A stretch of DNA of 64,000 nucleotides, taken from assembly GCA_028023455.1 (NCBI GenBank), contig JAQFVV010012535.1:682001-746000 (forward strand), read 5' to 3'. Each line of letters opens with the position of its first letter. Within the stretch, counting starts at the first letter, position 1. Position numbers and translations under genes: made by a program. This DNA is from Epiperipatus broadwayi. Taxonomy: Eukaryota > Onychophora > Udeonychophora > Euonychophora > Peripatidae. A model generated the notes under the pieces. That model made no database searches. It was not told the DNA's origin and was given only the letters and a program-made list of their open reading frames with translations. This document shows positions 12,213-24,359 of the stretch, piece by piece.

Positions 12213-14416
12213 ATTATAATGATCCGGAGAAATTGGAGACTTAACGTAAACTGCACTACTGGCGCCATCTAGACATTTGAACCTAGAAAAATTTATAGAG
12301 TAGGCAGATACGTAAGTCAAAAAAAATTTTTTTTTTCCTTTTTTTCATCCAGTCATTAACCCATGTCACTAGCTCAGTGGAATAGCAGAGATTTAATAAT
12401 ATAATATAAGAGTATATATGAAAAAAAGAATAAAATAAGCCACTGCCAGTAATTAACATACAAACATTTATTTATACACATATATATATAAGATTTAAAA
12501 TTATTTTAGTATTAGTTTTACATTTTAACATTATTTTTAACTTTACCTTAGATTTTAATTTACATCTTAATTTCTATTATATTATAAGTTTACATTTTAA
12601 TTAAGTTCGCACAGATGGGATTATAAAAGCTTGTTTTAATATGTTGCTATAGATCGGTTACATAGATTTCAACGGTCAAAAACATTTCAAAATAAACATA
12701 AACGATCAAAATACAAAATTATTGATTACTGACAATTGCATAGAGAAATATAAGAAACCCTCTAGTATTCAGCATAAGATACTTGCATTGTCACCAATAA
12801 CTTAAAAGACATCCGAATAAATACATTTTAGATACTCCCGGTAAGGTATCATTATTTATCGAATGTCTATATATTTTGATCAAATATGAAAACCTGAAAC
12901 ACAATTCATCGTGAACCAATCCATGCAAGCGTCTATAAACAACTTAAATTTAATGCATTTTTGTTTAATGTCGAGTATGAATAGACTACATAGATTTGCA
13001 TTTGAAAATAAACATTCTATCCCTATTTACCCTTAGGCTAAAATCCACAGTCAAACTGGCATCAATTCATCAGATATATTGATGTATTCAATGTAATACG
13101 GAATACGGCAGCACCAAAAAGATTAAGAGAAGACATTGACTCTCATCAGATAGGAATATTACATCTATCTAACGAGAAGAACAATAAAAAAAAAAACTCC
13201 ATAGAAAGGAACTGCATTCTTCATCTTATAATTCCTTCCATAGGCAAACGGGTGAGTGCGGCGTATATATAAACAATTCTGCCAGTAGCGAATCTCCGAC
13301 TACATCTACTAACTACATCAATATATCCAATCCATTGACCCAATTTAACGACACAAATAACCTAAGATTACCCTCCCCTAATATAACTTTACAAATCTAT
13401 ACAGCCATTCACGCCTGACTTAAGTTTAACATTTATATAATTTAACTTAACGGAAAACAGAAATCATGATAAAACTTAAAGAACAAAAAATAAATAAATG
13501 AAAATGATTTTACAAAATAAATACATTAAATAAAATTATAACTAATTAATAAATAACCTTGGTCAGATAGGATAATATTGCAATCATTTAAATATGGAAA
13601 GTTTTAATTTAATGTTAATTATTTATAAAGTTCTTATGGTTTACAACAGTTCATCTTTATCCGTTGCTTGCCATGAACATGAATTCCCACGCCGTCCTCA
13701 AAAGATTGGTATCCATTTGGCCGTTATTTTATTTATTCATTCGGAGGTTTTTTAGTTTAGTTGGTCCTCAATGTAGAAAATGATAGTTCATTTCTCTTTC
13801 TTTCTTTGGAAAAACTGAAGGGATTGAATCGTGAGTCTCTTCAATCCCTTCTCCCGTACCTCCGCACTAACACCTATCTGTCACATCGTAATAATCATAA
13901 TCACTAACTAATAATTTCCAAACTTGTCCTTTTATATTACTTTGAAAGATTGACTTAACATTACATCATCGATGTGATGATCCTTTTCGTTGAGGTCTGA
14001 TTTCCCAATGGATTTATTTCATTTGCTAAAAGTTTCTATTGTTTTCCTATCTGACCGATGTTTTTACATTTAAATGCCCAAGGCTGGTTTACATTTGACT
14101 AATTAAATTTATCATTTCCATTTCTGATTAATTAACCTGTTTTCCAAATCAAAGATATATTTAAAGATAAATTTAAAGATATAATTTTATCTCCAAATCT
14201 TTTTAAAATTTAGTTTTAAAATACTTTTTCTTTAATAAAGTTTTATTTTAATAATTTTTCATTATCTGTGCGATTTAATATATACGAGTTTAAGATGATA
14301 TTTAATTTCAATTTTTAATTCTTAAAGAAAATTTTTAAATGCGAACTTTTTAATTTACTTTCATGTTTAATAAAAAAAAAACAAAAACAATGTAACGAAC
14401 GTCTGTGCTCGTTACA

Positions 14417-14417
<1 letters not shown>
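12213..14417. mobile_element. 2.2 kb repeat element, copy 1 (unclassified)
   Basis: Related to copy 2 at 14716-16868. Outer ends look like terminal inverted repeats within AT tracts: TTATAATGATCC on the left and GCTCGTTACAA on the right. Shared blocks include GGCGCCATCTAG, CATTTGA(A/G)CCTAG, GTAGGCAGATACG and TGTCACTAGCTCAG. A ~300-bp block (12600-12900) and a ~500-bp block (12965-13440) also occur in copy 2, but in the opposite order. A perfect 12-bp stem with an 11-nt loop lies at 13817-13851. The right end is itself a hairpin, with TGTAACGA pairing with TCGTTACA. No transposase recognised. It sits inside a SINE. Confidence 0.6.
13817..13851. other. Perfect 12-bp stem-loop inside copy 1
   Basis: GAAGGGATTGAA pairs perfectly with TTCAATCCCTTC around an 11-nt loop. 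It is GC-richer than its surroundings. Copy 2 has a different hairpin in the equivalent place (16319-16339), so the structure rather than the sequence seems kept. Confidence 0.7.
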
Positions 14418-14434
<17 letters not shown>

Positions 14435-14447
<13 letters not shown>

Positions 14448-14625
14448 AGGGGGGAGATGATAATCTGGACCAACTAATGAGTGCTGGTTTAGCACAAAAT
14501 ACCTAAATTGGTGATTGTTTATCTTTTCTACATGTGTGTGGTCATGTGTATCAGTTGTATGAGATAGTGTGGATAGTTGAAGGATGCTTGAAAATCTGAG
14601 TTTAAATCCCCTATATTTATCATAT
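14435..14625 (+). repeat. tRNA-derived SINE copy, second half
   Basis: Contains GATAATCTGGACCAACTAAT, the family middle, then pol III-like boxes: A-box TGAGATAGTGTGG at 14560-14572 and B-box GAGTTTAAATCCC at 14598-14610. Spacing fits a tRNA-derived promoter. It is preceded by (AT)n and (GT)n and by copy 1 of the 2.2 kb element. Confidence 0.7.
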
Positions 14626-14715
14626 TGTATGCAATTATTTTTATTTATTATTACTGCTTTTTTTTCTATTAAGTTTTGTAAATTTTTCCTTTTGTTTAGC
14701 AAATAATATATATAT

Positions 14716-16868
14716 ATTATAACGATCCAAACGAAGTGGGAGATCGCATCGCACCGCACCACACTACCAAAGGGCGCCATCTAGGCATTTGAGCCTAGAA
14801 AAATTTATAAAGTAGGCAGATACGCGCTGTTAGGGTTCCACTTTATTTACATATTTAGATCGTTAGCCCATTGTCACTAGCTCAGCGGAGACGCAGAGAT
14901 AAAAATCTATAAATTTTATATCTTAAATATAAAAGAATAAAATAATAAAAGCCACTGCCAGAAATTAACACAGAAAAATATTTATTTACGCACATATAAA
15001 ATCATTCTAAATTCGAGGAATAAGTTTAACATTTAGATTTTTATTTTAATTTTTAATTTTACATTTAAAATAGCTTGCTATAATGTTTAATATTTTATTT
15101 AGAGGGTCGAGTATGAAAGGACTACATGGGTCTGCATTTGAAAAGAAAATATTCTTCCCTGATTTAACCTTAGGCAACAAATTTCGCAATCAACTGGCAC
15201 CAATCCATCTGATACATTCATGTATTCAATGTAGCATGATACGACAACACAAAATACTATATTGTCAGGAATGTACATCTGAACAATAAGTAGAAATAGA
15301 GAAGACATTGACTCTCCACCAACAGGAATGTGACATCTGTGGGCAAGTAGATCAATAAACTAAAAACTCCATAGGAATGGACTGCGGTCTTCTGCCGACT
15401 TACAAACCCATCCATAGGCAAACAGAGGGTGTGTGGCATATATCTATAATCCTGCCCATAGCGGACCTCATACTACATCTACTAATTACACAAATATATC
15501 CAATCCATTGAACCAATTCAATCTTACGAAATGAATAATCTAAGATTACCCTCCCTTAATACAACTTTACAAAACTATATAGCCATTCGCGCCCGACTTA
15601 ATTTTAACATTTATATACGTTCGCACAGATTTATTTAAAAATGTTGGGTATAGATCGATTACACAGATTCCACGGTCAAAAACATTTCAAAATAAACATA
15701 AACGATCAAAATACAAAATTATTGATACCGACAATCACAGAGGGAAACTTATAAGTAACCCAATAGTATTCACCATAAGATACTTGCGTTGTCACCAATA
15801 ACTTAAAAGACATCCGAATAAATACATTTTAGATATTCACCATAAGGTATCATTATTTATCGAATGTCTATATATTTTGATCAAATATGAAAACCAAAAT
15901 CTAATTAACCGCAAACGAATCCATGCAAGCGTCTATAGACAACTTAAATGTAATGCATTTAATAATCTCTACAATAAAATATTACTACACATAAAAAATA
16001 TTAAAAGGGAAATGATTCTTTTAACAATCGGGAAAGATATAAAATTAACCATTATTAATTTGATTTAAAACTTACAAAAAGTCAGATAAGAGTCCATTTT
16101 AAATAAGTCGGCTTGTTTATTAATTTGTTCAACTTGACGAAAGTTCTTGATTGATTTTAAGAATTGTTCCTTTCCTATAGCTTACGGTAGCAGAACTCCC
16201 GGTTCCTGGTGTCAATGTCCACAGAGTCTTTAATTGAAAGATCGATCTAATGTTCAGGAGGTGGCATTTGCTGGTTCATGGTATCAGTCATTTCATTTCA
16301 GAGATAAGTGGGAGAGAACGATAAAGTGCGTCTTTATCGCTCGTCTCCCCAACCAAGTTGAAAAAAGCTCTTCAACTCAATATTTTTTTCTTTTTATATC
16401 ATCCACAAGGATTCACTGAACAAAACGTCACTAATCTGTTTTTTCGTTATGGTCCGGGCCAAGGCTTAGTGCTTCCATTTGTCAAGCTAAAATCTCTTTC
16501 TTCTCTTATCTAACTTTCCATCTGACTTTTTAATTAAACAGCTTTTAGATAATTAATAAACAATCATTTCCTTTTATAGATTACAGGAATTAATTAATAC
16601 CTGCTTTTATTTTAACTTACGTTATTTTTTTTATTAAAATATTTTTATATTTCAATCTTGTATTTTTTTATTTAAAAAAAATACATTCAAATACTTTTTT
16701 TTTTTTTGTTTATGAAAAAAAAAAATTTTTAAAGTTTAACATCTGTGCGAATGTATACACGTTTAACAATGTTTTAATTTTAGCGTTTAGTTTTTTCCTT
16801 TTATTTGCGAACTTTTAAGTTTTTATTTTAAATTAATGTAACGACATATTTATATATCGTTACAATAT
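14716..16868. mobile_element. 2.2 kb repeat element, copy 2 (unclassified)
   Basis: Ends TTATAACGATCC and ATCGTTACAA, matching copy 1 and lying in AT tracts. The order of the two internal blocks is swapped relative to copy 1: the 500-bp block is at 15095-15615 and the 300-bp block at 15620-15910. The 500-bp block in frame + has a cysteine pattern, CIQC...YCQEC...CDIC (about 15225-15340), after FFPDLTLGNKF, interrupted by one stop. In copy 1 the same region is more broken. This could be a decayed zinc-binding protein fragment of the autonomous element. A hairpin CGATAAAG-loop-CTTTATCG lies at 16319-16339. The terminal hairpin is TGTAACGA / TCGTTACA at 16837-16864. Confidence 0.6.
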
Positions 16869-16869
16869 A

Positions 16870-18135
16870 TATATATATTCTTTATTTTATTTTTTTTGTA
16901 ATTAATTTTGGAATTTCATAGACTCTAGTTGTTTGGGGTTATTTTATTTTTATACATTGTGTAATAAATAAATAAATACATAAAATAAACTATAATTACT
17001 TTCAACATCATTATCACCATTATTAACACAATTTCATAAAAAATATTTCATGGCCTTAAATGAACAACTAAGGGAATAGAGCTAAGTAAAGATTGCCTAT
17101 ATCATTTAGATTTTTTAGGTGTAGTTGTTTTTGTAATTAATGCCATAATGCTTCAAAAATGTTATAACAGGTATTAGACAAAGATATAAAAAAAAATAGG
17201 TCATAAGATAAATGATAAAACAACTAATGTTCAATGATTTTTAAAAATAAAATATCTGCATCCATTTGGTTTTAAGTCTTTATGAGGATGCTTGAAATTT
17301 ATGGATAATATTTTACATTTTAAGCATATGCACAAATATTTATGATATAATTTAATTTAAAACTTATACATACTAAGATATCAATAAAATAATACAAAAA
17401 TTAAATAATATAATAATGAATAAGACAATACAATAGTAAATTGAAAGCATATTCATGTATATGCAAAACAATCTATGTGACTGAGTATGTGCTTTCAATT
17501 TATCATATTAAGAAAATACTGCATGAATTTTATTAATCTATTAATGATTTGCAATTATTTGAGTATTTATTGAATGATTATTGTTTGATATAAAATAAGT
17601 GATGGTTAAAGAATTTATAGATTAAGTTTATCTAATGTACATATTTAAGATACAATTTAATTTGACAATTATACACCTTAAGACATCAATGAATGTAAGT
17701 AACACAGAAACAGCATGATAAGAAACTGAAAGACGGAAAGAAATCAGTCACATATGTACATACACAAATCTAGGTGAGGTAATACTTAAGTGAATATGTT
17801 TGTTTAGTCTATGATTTATAATTTTCATTACTAAACCCATTATATTTATTTCATCATATATAATTACCATAGTCATTAGCACTACAGTTTGGGAATATTT
17901 TAAACAAAATTTTTATTTAAAAATCAACAATAGCAATAGGCATGATGAACTGTAACTTTTTTACCTTAATCCCAATTACATGGCTGAGTACATTGAATGT
18001 ATATGTAAGAGATTAGCAATTGTCTGATTAAAAAATGATTCATAACAAGAAGGTACATGAGAAAAAATTATGAATTCAAATTTATGAAATTTCTAAATTT
18101 TTTATTTTTTATTTAATGTTTCTTTTTTAATTGTT
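16870..18135. other. No gene; diverged duplicated segment
   Basis: AT-rich. Segments at about 17300-17500 and 17620-17800 resemble each other in order (AAATATTTATGATATAATTTAATTT versus a shorter related block, then ACACCTTAAGACATCAATGA-type sequence). No coding blocks, tRNA boxes or inverted ends seen. Confidence 0.4.
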
Positions 18136-18138
18136 TAC

Positions 18139-18690
18139 AGGTTAATGAAACAATGGATAGTAAAATTGTAGACAATTATAGAAATTACTCACAGCATTAA
18201 CACTGGATGACATGTTTTTGATAGAAATAATTTAATATTAAAAGAAATACACCCATGACTTTGAAAATGAAGATTTTCAATACATGTATTTTTTCACATT
18301 TTACTCATGAATCTGAGATTTGGACACTTAACAGAAAAGCAGTATAAAAATTTTAAAACACACAAAGATGTACATTGGGATAATGGAAAAGTATAACATC
18401 AGTCAGGAAAAAAACAGGTTCAATGACCTCACTAAAAGAATTACAAAATGAAATGAAGTTGGGCTCAATATGTTTCAAGGAGAAATGGCAACAGTAGAGT
18501 TTTGAACTGGATTCCAAAAGATTGTGAGAGATTTAAAACAAGACAATATATGATATGAATGAAGTAAAAAAATTTCTTGAATGTTATGAAGAAGAGAAAA
18601 AATGGATTAAATAAAGTGGATTAAGTTCAGAAATATTTTCATTCAGTAGTGAATTGATAAAAGTGATGATAATTATTATCAACATTTTTA
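18139..18690 (+). pseudogene. RTE-type LINE, 3' fragment
   Basis: Translated in shifting frames, it gives the C-terminal RTE blocks in order: FTHESEIWTLNRKAV (about 18300-18345), then a stretch aligned to the E-R-x-M-L region, ELDSKRL-like and IKWIKF near the end. The tail is GTGATGATAATTATTATC. It matches the C-terminal third of the copy at 1-1610. No catalytic core, many stops. Confidence 0.7.
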
Positions 18691-18939
18691 TTAAATATAA
18701 GATAATAAATAAAAATACAAAAATTAGTATTAAATAGTAGATAGCTATATAATAGAAATTCATTTGTGATCATAAGTATTTATCAAAAGACCTTGAACAT
18801 GAATATTAGTCTCCAGCCCTTTTCCCTCCATTCATTCACATGGTGATTTTTAATTTCTAAATTAGAAATGTGTAATTCTATTCAAAAGAGAGAGAGAAAA
18901 TTAAAACTTTTGAAAAGTAGAAATGTATACGTATATACA

Positions 18940-19135
18940 TATTATATAATGAGCATGCTAATAGCTCTTAATAAGCTTTTCTGCAATCCCTATGCTCAGA
19001 CCAGTTTCTAGCTCTGGCTGTCATCAATGAGGTACTAGGACATTCAGGTATTAGATATGTATATAACCACAGGTCATAAATATATGTATATAAATAGGAT
19101 GCCAGAGACTGTGACCTGTGAAGCTAATTAGTATT
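18940..19135. repeat. SINE/fold-back family 2 fragment
   Basis: Carries CAGACCAGTTTCTAGCTCTG then TCATCAATGAGGTAC. The same core occurs at 58000-58040 (AGACTAGTTTCTGGCTTGTA, TCATCAGTGAGGAGCC) and about 58960-59000 (AGACTAGTTTTCTAGCTTAT). The right half of this copy is partly inverted around TATATGTATATA. Confidence 0.5.
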
Positions 19136-19700
19136 TATAAATTGTTGTTGTATAAAATTATTAAAATTGGTGATTAAATTCACTGAATTTATTGCTTACA
19201 TTTAAATATACATTTCTTTCAGAAGTTTATGCTTATCATTTTTTATTCTCTTGATTAGATTCATGTATTTTTAATTTTAATAATTCCGTATGATAATTAT
19301 TATTCATAGTAATTAGTTTCATGGGGCACAATTCCTAACATATTATTTATAATTTGGAAAAATATATGTAAATATGCACTTTTAAAGAATTTAATTGTTT
19401 TCTCTCTTAAATTATATTTAAATAACCTAAGTATTAAAAGTCATTATTTAAATTTATAGGGAGATTGGCGTTGATTTCCAGGGCTACTTGATGTGTTCTA
19501 TGTTTTGGTGCAAAAGACTATATAGTGAGAAAATGTTTGATGTTTTTTCTATGTACATTGATATAAATGACTAATTTATTTACATAATTGCACATGGTTT
19601 GATTAAATAATTTTTTGATATATATTACTTACATCCAAGTATTTATTTTATAATTATATATATATATGTTATACTTAATGTTTTCATGGTTATATGATGT

Positions 19701-20002
19701 AGATAAATTATAACTTTTGGGGATATGCCGTGTATTGTTTTCCATTAAACACCGATATTTCGACGGAATAGCAATTGCCATTTTCAATGTTAACTTTTGA
19801 ATAAACATTTTGATAAGCCTCATATTGTGAATGCTGAACTGGAATCTCATTTCTCATCTCGCACACAGTCACGTTATTTGTTAAGATCTAACGGTTTTTC
19901 TTTCAAAAGTTAACCTTGAAAATGGCGGTTGCTATTTCGTCGAAATATCGGTGTTTAATGGAAAACAATACACGGTATATCCCAAAAAGTTATAATTTAT
20001 CT
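19701..20002. mobile_element. Fold-back MITE, 302 bp with ~100-bp arms
   Basis: The left arm AGATAAATTATAACTTTTGG ... GCCGTGTATTGTTTTCCATT ... CACCGATATTTCG ends near 19800. It is repeated inverted from about 19897 to 20002. The arms match over about 100 bp with scattered mismatches, and the spacer is about 95 bp. It lies in AT-rich flanks with ATATATAT at both sides; a TA target is likely but cannot be proved. Confidence 0.8.
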
Positions 20003-21426
20003 ATATATATATAACCTCATTACACAAATACTTATCAATATAAAAAAATCTGCAATCTGCTATCAAGGCAATTTTTTATTTATATATATAAAAATAAAAG
20101 CTTGTCTTGGCAATAGATTAAAGATACTTAATGTTGATAAACATGGGCTGCTTTTATGTGATTTACTTTTATAAACCAATCAAGCTTTGAGCACAATCAG
20201 TTTTATATATATATAATATTAGAAATTTATAATATGAAATTTATATAATATATTCAAAATGGAGAGTTCTTCAAATGCCATATATGAATGTTAAACAAAA
20301 TTTTACACCATCATATCTAATCACCAAGCAGACAAAATTTGCTTCCATTATAAGTTTTTGGACATATGCAAGAGTAGCTTTATTTTTCTTTTTTCCTCAA
20401 AATTTGATATATAATACGATTAATTAATCTTTGCATTTTATTTATGTTTGGCACTTTGGAAAGAAATTAGTGAGATTTTTAAAATATATATATTTAATAA
20501 CAATAAAAAACTGTTAAGATTTGACATTTATCTCTCACATAAGTAAATAAAGAAAATATTAAATGTCAAATTAACAACATATCTAAAGTTAAATAAGCCA
20601 CATAATACAAATATTTACAGTTTATTTTACATATTTTATAGAGGTCTTTGTTAGTTAATTAAATAAATAAAATGTCTTATCAGTATTTACCATATTCAGT
20701 TCATTATGGGCAACCCTTTTATCTATTTTTATTTTTCTGTGTTTTGACTTGTATGACTTTCTCTATTTCTCCTTGATCTTCTCCTAGATGGTGATTTTCA
20801 CTTTTCTTGAAGATAAGTAAAATGTGAGTTGCCTGGATATAATTTTGTAGATGAGCATAAATGCTATTGAGTTCATAGGTCACTATTAGGCAACAGACTA
20901 GTGATGGGTATGTTTAATGGGTCAGAACAACATATTCTGCATAGGATGGCAAGTGATGCCATAAAAATATCTTATAACTGCATTTGATCACTTTCATAGC
21001 TTTAGACAAATAGAGATTTATCTTTTCAAGATTTGATATTAGTTAATTATCAGTTACTGCTGTTTTTCAATAACTCCAAGTTTAGCTATCCTGCTAACAA
21101 ACAATTTCTTCACAGCAAAAAAACAAAATCTAATTGACCCAATCTTATAAACGCTACCTAATCTGTCACCATGATTTTTGATAAGCATGATTTTTTTTCT
21201 TTTTAATTTTAACTTTTTTTATTCTACAAGATAAACTTAAATTTTTAATCTGTTATTGAAATTATCTCTAGACCTCTTAGTATATTTTGTTTTATCTTTT
21301 TGAATTTACTAATGTTGCTTAGCAACAATTTCTCTCTTAAAACTTTCTATTACAAAAAAATAATAATTTAAAAATTAAATATAGTATGCATTTATGATTT
21401 AAGCTTTTCTTGATGTATTAGAAGTC
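20003..21426. other. No recognised feature
   Basis: AT-rich intron DNA. No reverse-transcriptase blocks, splice-flanked PEBP-like segments, tRNA boxes or inverted ends were found. Confidence 0.45.
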
Positions 21427-21840
21427 ATCATCATCATCATCAACTATTATAAATCCACTGCAGGATGAAGGTCCTTCCAAGTTCAATCCATCTTCTCCGA
21501 TCTTTAGTTTCTCTTCTCGACATCACACACACTTTCTTATTTCATCCATGCATTTTACATGTGGTCTCTTTCTGGGTCTTTTACAATATCTTGGAATCCA
21601 GTTTAAGATTTCAATTGTCCATCTATTATTATCTCTTCTAGCAATATGTCCAGCTCAACTCCAGTCTTTTAATTTTTTCAATGAGGTCAGTAACACCTGT
21701 TTGTTCTCTTACCCATATATTGTATTTTTAATCTTTTCTTGTTACTCTCAACATGCATCTCTCCATACTTCTTTGAGTGGTCTGAAGTCTTTGTATTGCT
21801 CTTCTATTACGGTATTGCTCTTCTATCAGAAGTACATAGA
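21427..21840 (-). pseudogene. RTE-type LINE, 3' fragment with (GAT)n tail
   Basis: On the minus strand the tail is (GAT)n at 21427-21442, preceded by a CTGCAGTGGATT block, as in the copy at 1-1610. It is preceded by the C-terminal RTE region: R-R-D-N-x-R-W-T-I-E-I-L-N-W-I-P followed by K-R-P-R-K-R-P (about 21560-21660). 5'-truncated, with stops. Orientation is the same as the host gene. Confidence 0.75.
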
Positions 21841-22884
21841 ATATAAAACATATCTGATAATAAAATGCATACTTTACACCTAGAATTCTGGTTTTTTTTT
21901 TAAATATTAATTATACTTTTTTATTTGATTTTATTAAAGCATTTAATCTATTGTGGGGGCAAAATATTAAATGCTAACACGAGTAGTTAATAAAAACTAA
22001 TTTTATGTTAATTAATAAAGTTTTGTTCCAACATTTTATATATGTTGTAGTTATCTAGTTGTCATTGGATAGCCCACCTGAAAGCTGTGGAATATTTAGT
22101 TTTTAAAAAATCTTTATAACAACTTTGTTAATTCTTGACTATTGATTAGTATTATTCATAATTTTTAAAATAATTGATTTTCTTAAAAATTTTAATTAAA
22201 ATATATATGTAATAGAATATTCCAGTAAAAGTATTAACATTTGAAAAGTATAATTTTTTTAAGTTTGTAAAGTGCAAGATCCAAATTTGACATATCTTCA
22301 TCACAGCCTGTTTACTGTAGAGGCAATAAATACCACATGATCATATAGTTTATAATGTTATTCAAGTAAAAGCTATCCAAACTAATGATCTGAAATTTTG
22401 AACTCAAACCTTCTGTATAATACATATTTTAATAAATTTATTTGCAATTTCAACATAGATACTTTGACTATTTGCATATAAATGATGTAAACCAAATCAA
22501 ATATCATATAAGCTTTCTCAGTGTACTACTTATGCACAATACAGTAACAATCTCTAATATCAATTAACATCGATAGGCACTGCCTAATAATGTAAACAAA
22601 TCTGAAGACAATGAGTGCTTTAATATTTGATTTTATAAAATAAATTGACCCACTATATAGAAAATGCAATCATTGTCAAGTAAATAAGAAATAGACTGGG
22701 GAAGAAAAATGCTGTACTTAGTTCTATTTTAATAATAACTTAATACAGTTAAACTATCTCTCTGTGTTTAAAATTATTATTATAAAGAATTGTTGTAATA
22801 TAAAATATTATATTCAAAAAGTTTCATTATAAAACTTAAACACAAAAAAAAAGATCTCTCTATTTTTTGACAATTCTTACTTAC
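21841..22884. other. No recognised feature
   Basis: AT-rich intron DNA just downstream of the 49-bp exon. Nothing beyond A/T runs. Confidence 0.45.
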
Positions 22885-22933
22885 AAACAATTTCAGTTCC
22901 ACCAGTAAGATTACCATTTTTCAAATCTGATCC
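22885..22933 (-). CDS. PEBP-like gene, 49-bp micro-exon
   Basis: Encodes GSDLKNGNLTGGTEIV plus the first base of a split Ser codon. In PEBP proteins this is the turn after the H-x-x-x-x-N-I strand (pattern G-x-D-x-x-x-G) leading to the proline-rich loop. The acceptor is TTTATTTTCAG|GGATC and the donor is TTT|GTAAGTAAG, both strong. The 49-bp length (16 codons plus one base) exactly complements the two bases with which the terminal exon begins. The exon carries the sequon NLT. It sits alone, more than 11 kb from the exon upstream and 20 kb from the exon downstream. Confidence 0.87.
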
Positions 22934-23539
22934 CTGAAAATAAAAAACTACAATGTAACATATTAATTAAAATTAATAATATATTTCAATATATATAATT
23001 TAAAATATTTTTTTAAAAAAGTAATGTCACTATAATCCTTAACAGCGAATAGAAATATTGTTTCTTCAAAAATCAATTGATTTGTGAAGAATCATTATCT
23101 ATTACAACAATCTTATAAGAAGTTTACACAAGGTAACTATATTTATAAACTTATATGAGTTATTTTCTCTCTTTGAAATTTTATCATAGACCATATTAAC
23201 TCAAGTTTATCATCTTGATTATATTTCAAGTAATATTTCAATGGTCGTTGTCTTTGATTTATGGCAGCACTTAATCTGAAGAGAAATTAATATCTAAGGA
23301 GGGGAAAGCAATGTAAAGGCTTAATTTTCCGCAGTGAAAGAACTGAAAGACAAAATATAATTTCCAAGATTCAATTTTAATGAAAAATAAATTTGTTATA
23401 CACAAAGGGAAACTGTAGCCAAACAATTAAACCAAATGTTAATCTTTAAAAAAGATTTCAAATCTGCTTCGTGCAAGAATAGCAAATAATCCTTCAAAAC
23501 CTCATGAATAAATTGTTTTTTTAATAGCCATCAAGACTA

Positions 23540-24300
23540 TATTGCAGAATAAAAAAACATCACCACCTATTATAATTTCTACCATCTATTTTTGTTGCAA
23601 TTTTTAAAAGTGTATCAGTTATTTTCATATTAATTTCATTCAAATTTCAATCATGTTCAAAATCTACTAATACTTGAAATCGATTTGTAAGTTCTAATTT
23701 AAATTCATTAGAATGTTTCTGAATATTAGGAAAATCAGCTGTAAATATTGTTTTTCTTAATAATTTTTTGTCTCTCTACTTTTCCATTAACATGTATCTT
23801 ACATATTACTAATCGATGATCACTTCCTGTTTAAATTTATTAAGCACATTACAATCTTGAAATATGTATTTTCTGTTAGACAAAATATAATCCACTTCCA
23901 CTGTACCTTCATTTGGATGCTTTCATGTCCATTTCCTTTTAACATTTTTCTCAAAAAAAGAATTCATAATAATAAGTTTTTCTTTTTCTGTAAACTTCAC
24001 AAGTCTATGTCCTCATTCATTTTTATAAAGATAACCAGAATTACCTACAGCACTTTCATCTTTCATTTGTTTACCAATTCTAGCATTAAAGTCTCCCATA
24101 ACAATTTTAAAATGTTTACTCTGATCAAAAGTCTTTTGTATATCCATATAAAAATCTTCTACCACTTCATCACTATGAGAACTTGTTGGGGCATAAACCT
24201 GAATTATCTGCATTTGGTATCTGCTATTAAGTTGTATAACTAATTTTGCCATTCTTGTTCTTCCACTTTTTATTTATAATAAATCCAATTCCACTTGTAT
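23540..24300 (-). pseudogene. RTE-type LINE, endonuclease domain fragment
   Basis: A 79-codon open stretch (24013-24252) reads IIQVYAPTSSHSDEV, then KIVMGDFNARIGKQ, the GDFNA motif of the apurinic-type (EEP) endonuclease of non-LTR elements. After a stop it continues with HPNEGTVEVDYILSNRKYIF, the family's D-Y-I-L block, and then KLLRKTIFTADFPNI and a linker before the reverse transcriptase. The fragment stops before the RT domain. It belongs to the same RTE group as 1-1610 but covers the missing 5' part. Broken by several stops. Confidence 0.8.
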
Positions 24301-24359
24301 TTAACGCATATTGGTGAGCAGCCTACCCATGATCATATACTATATGAATAATCATATAA

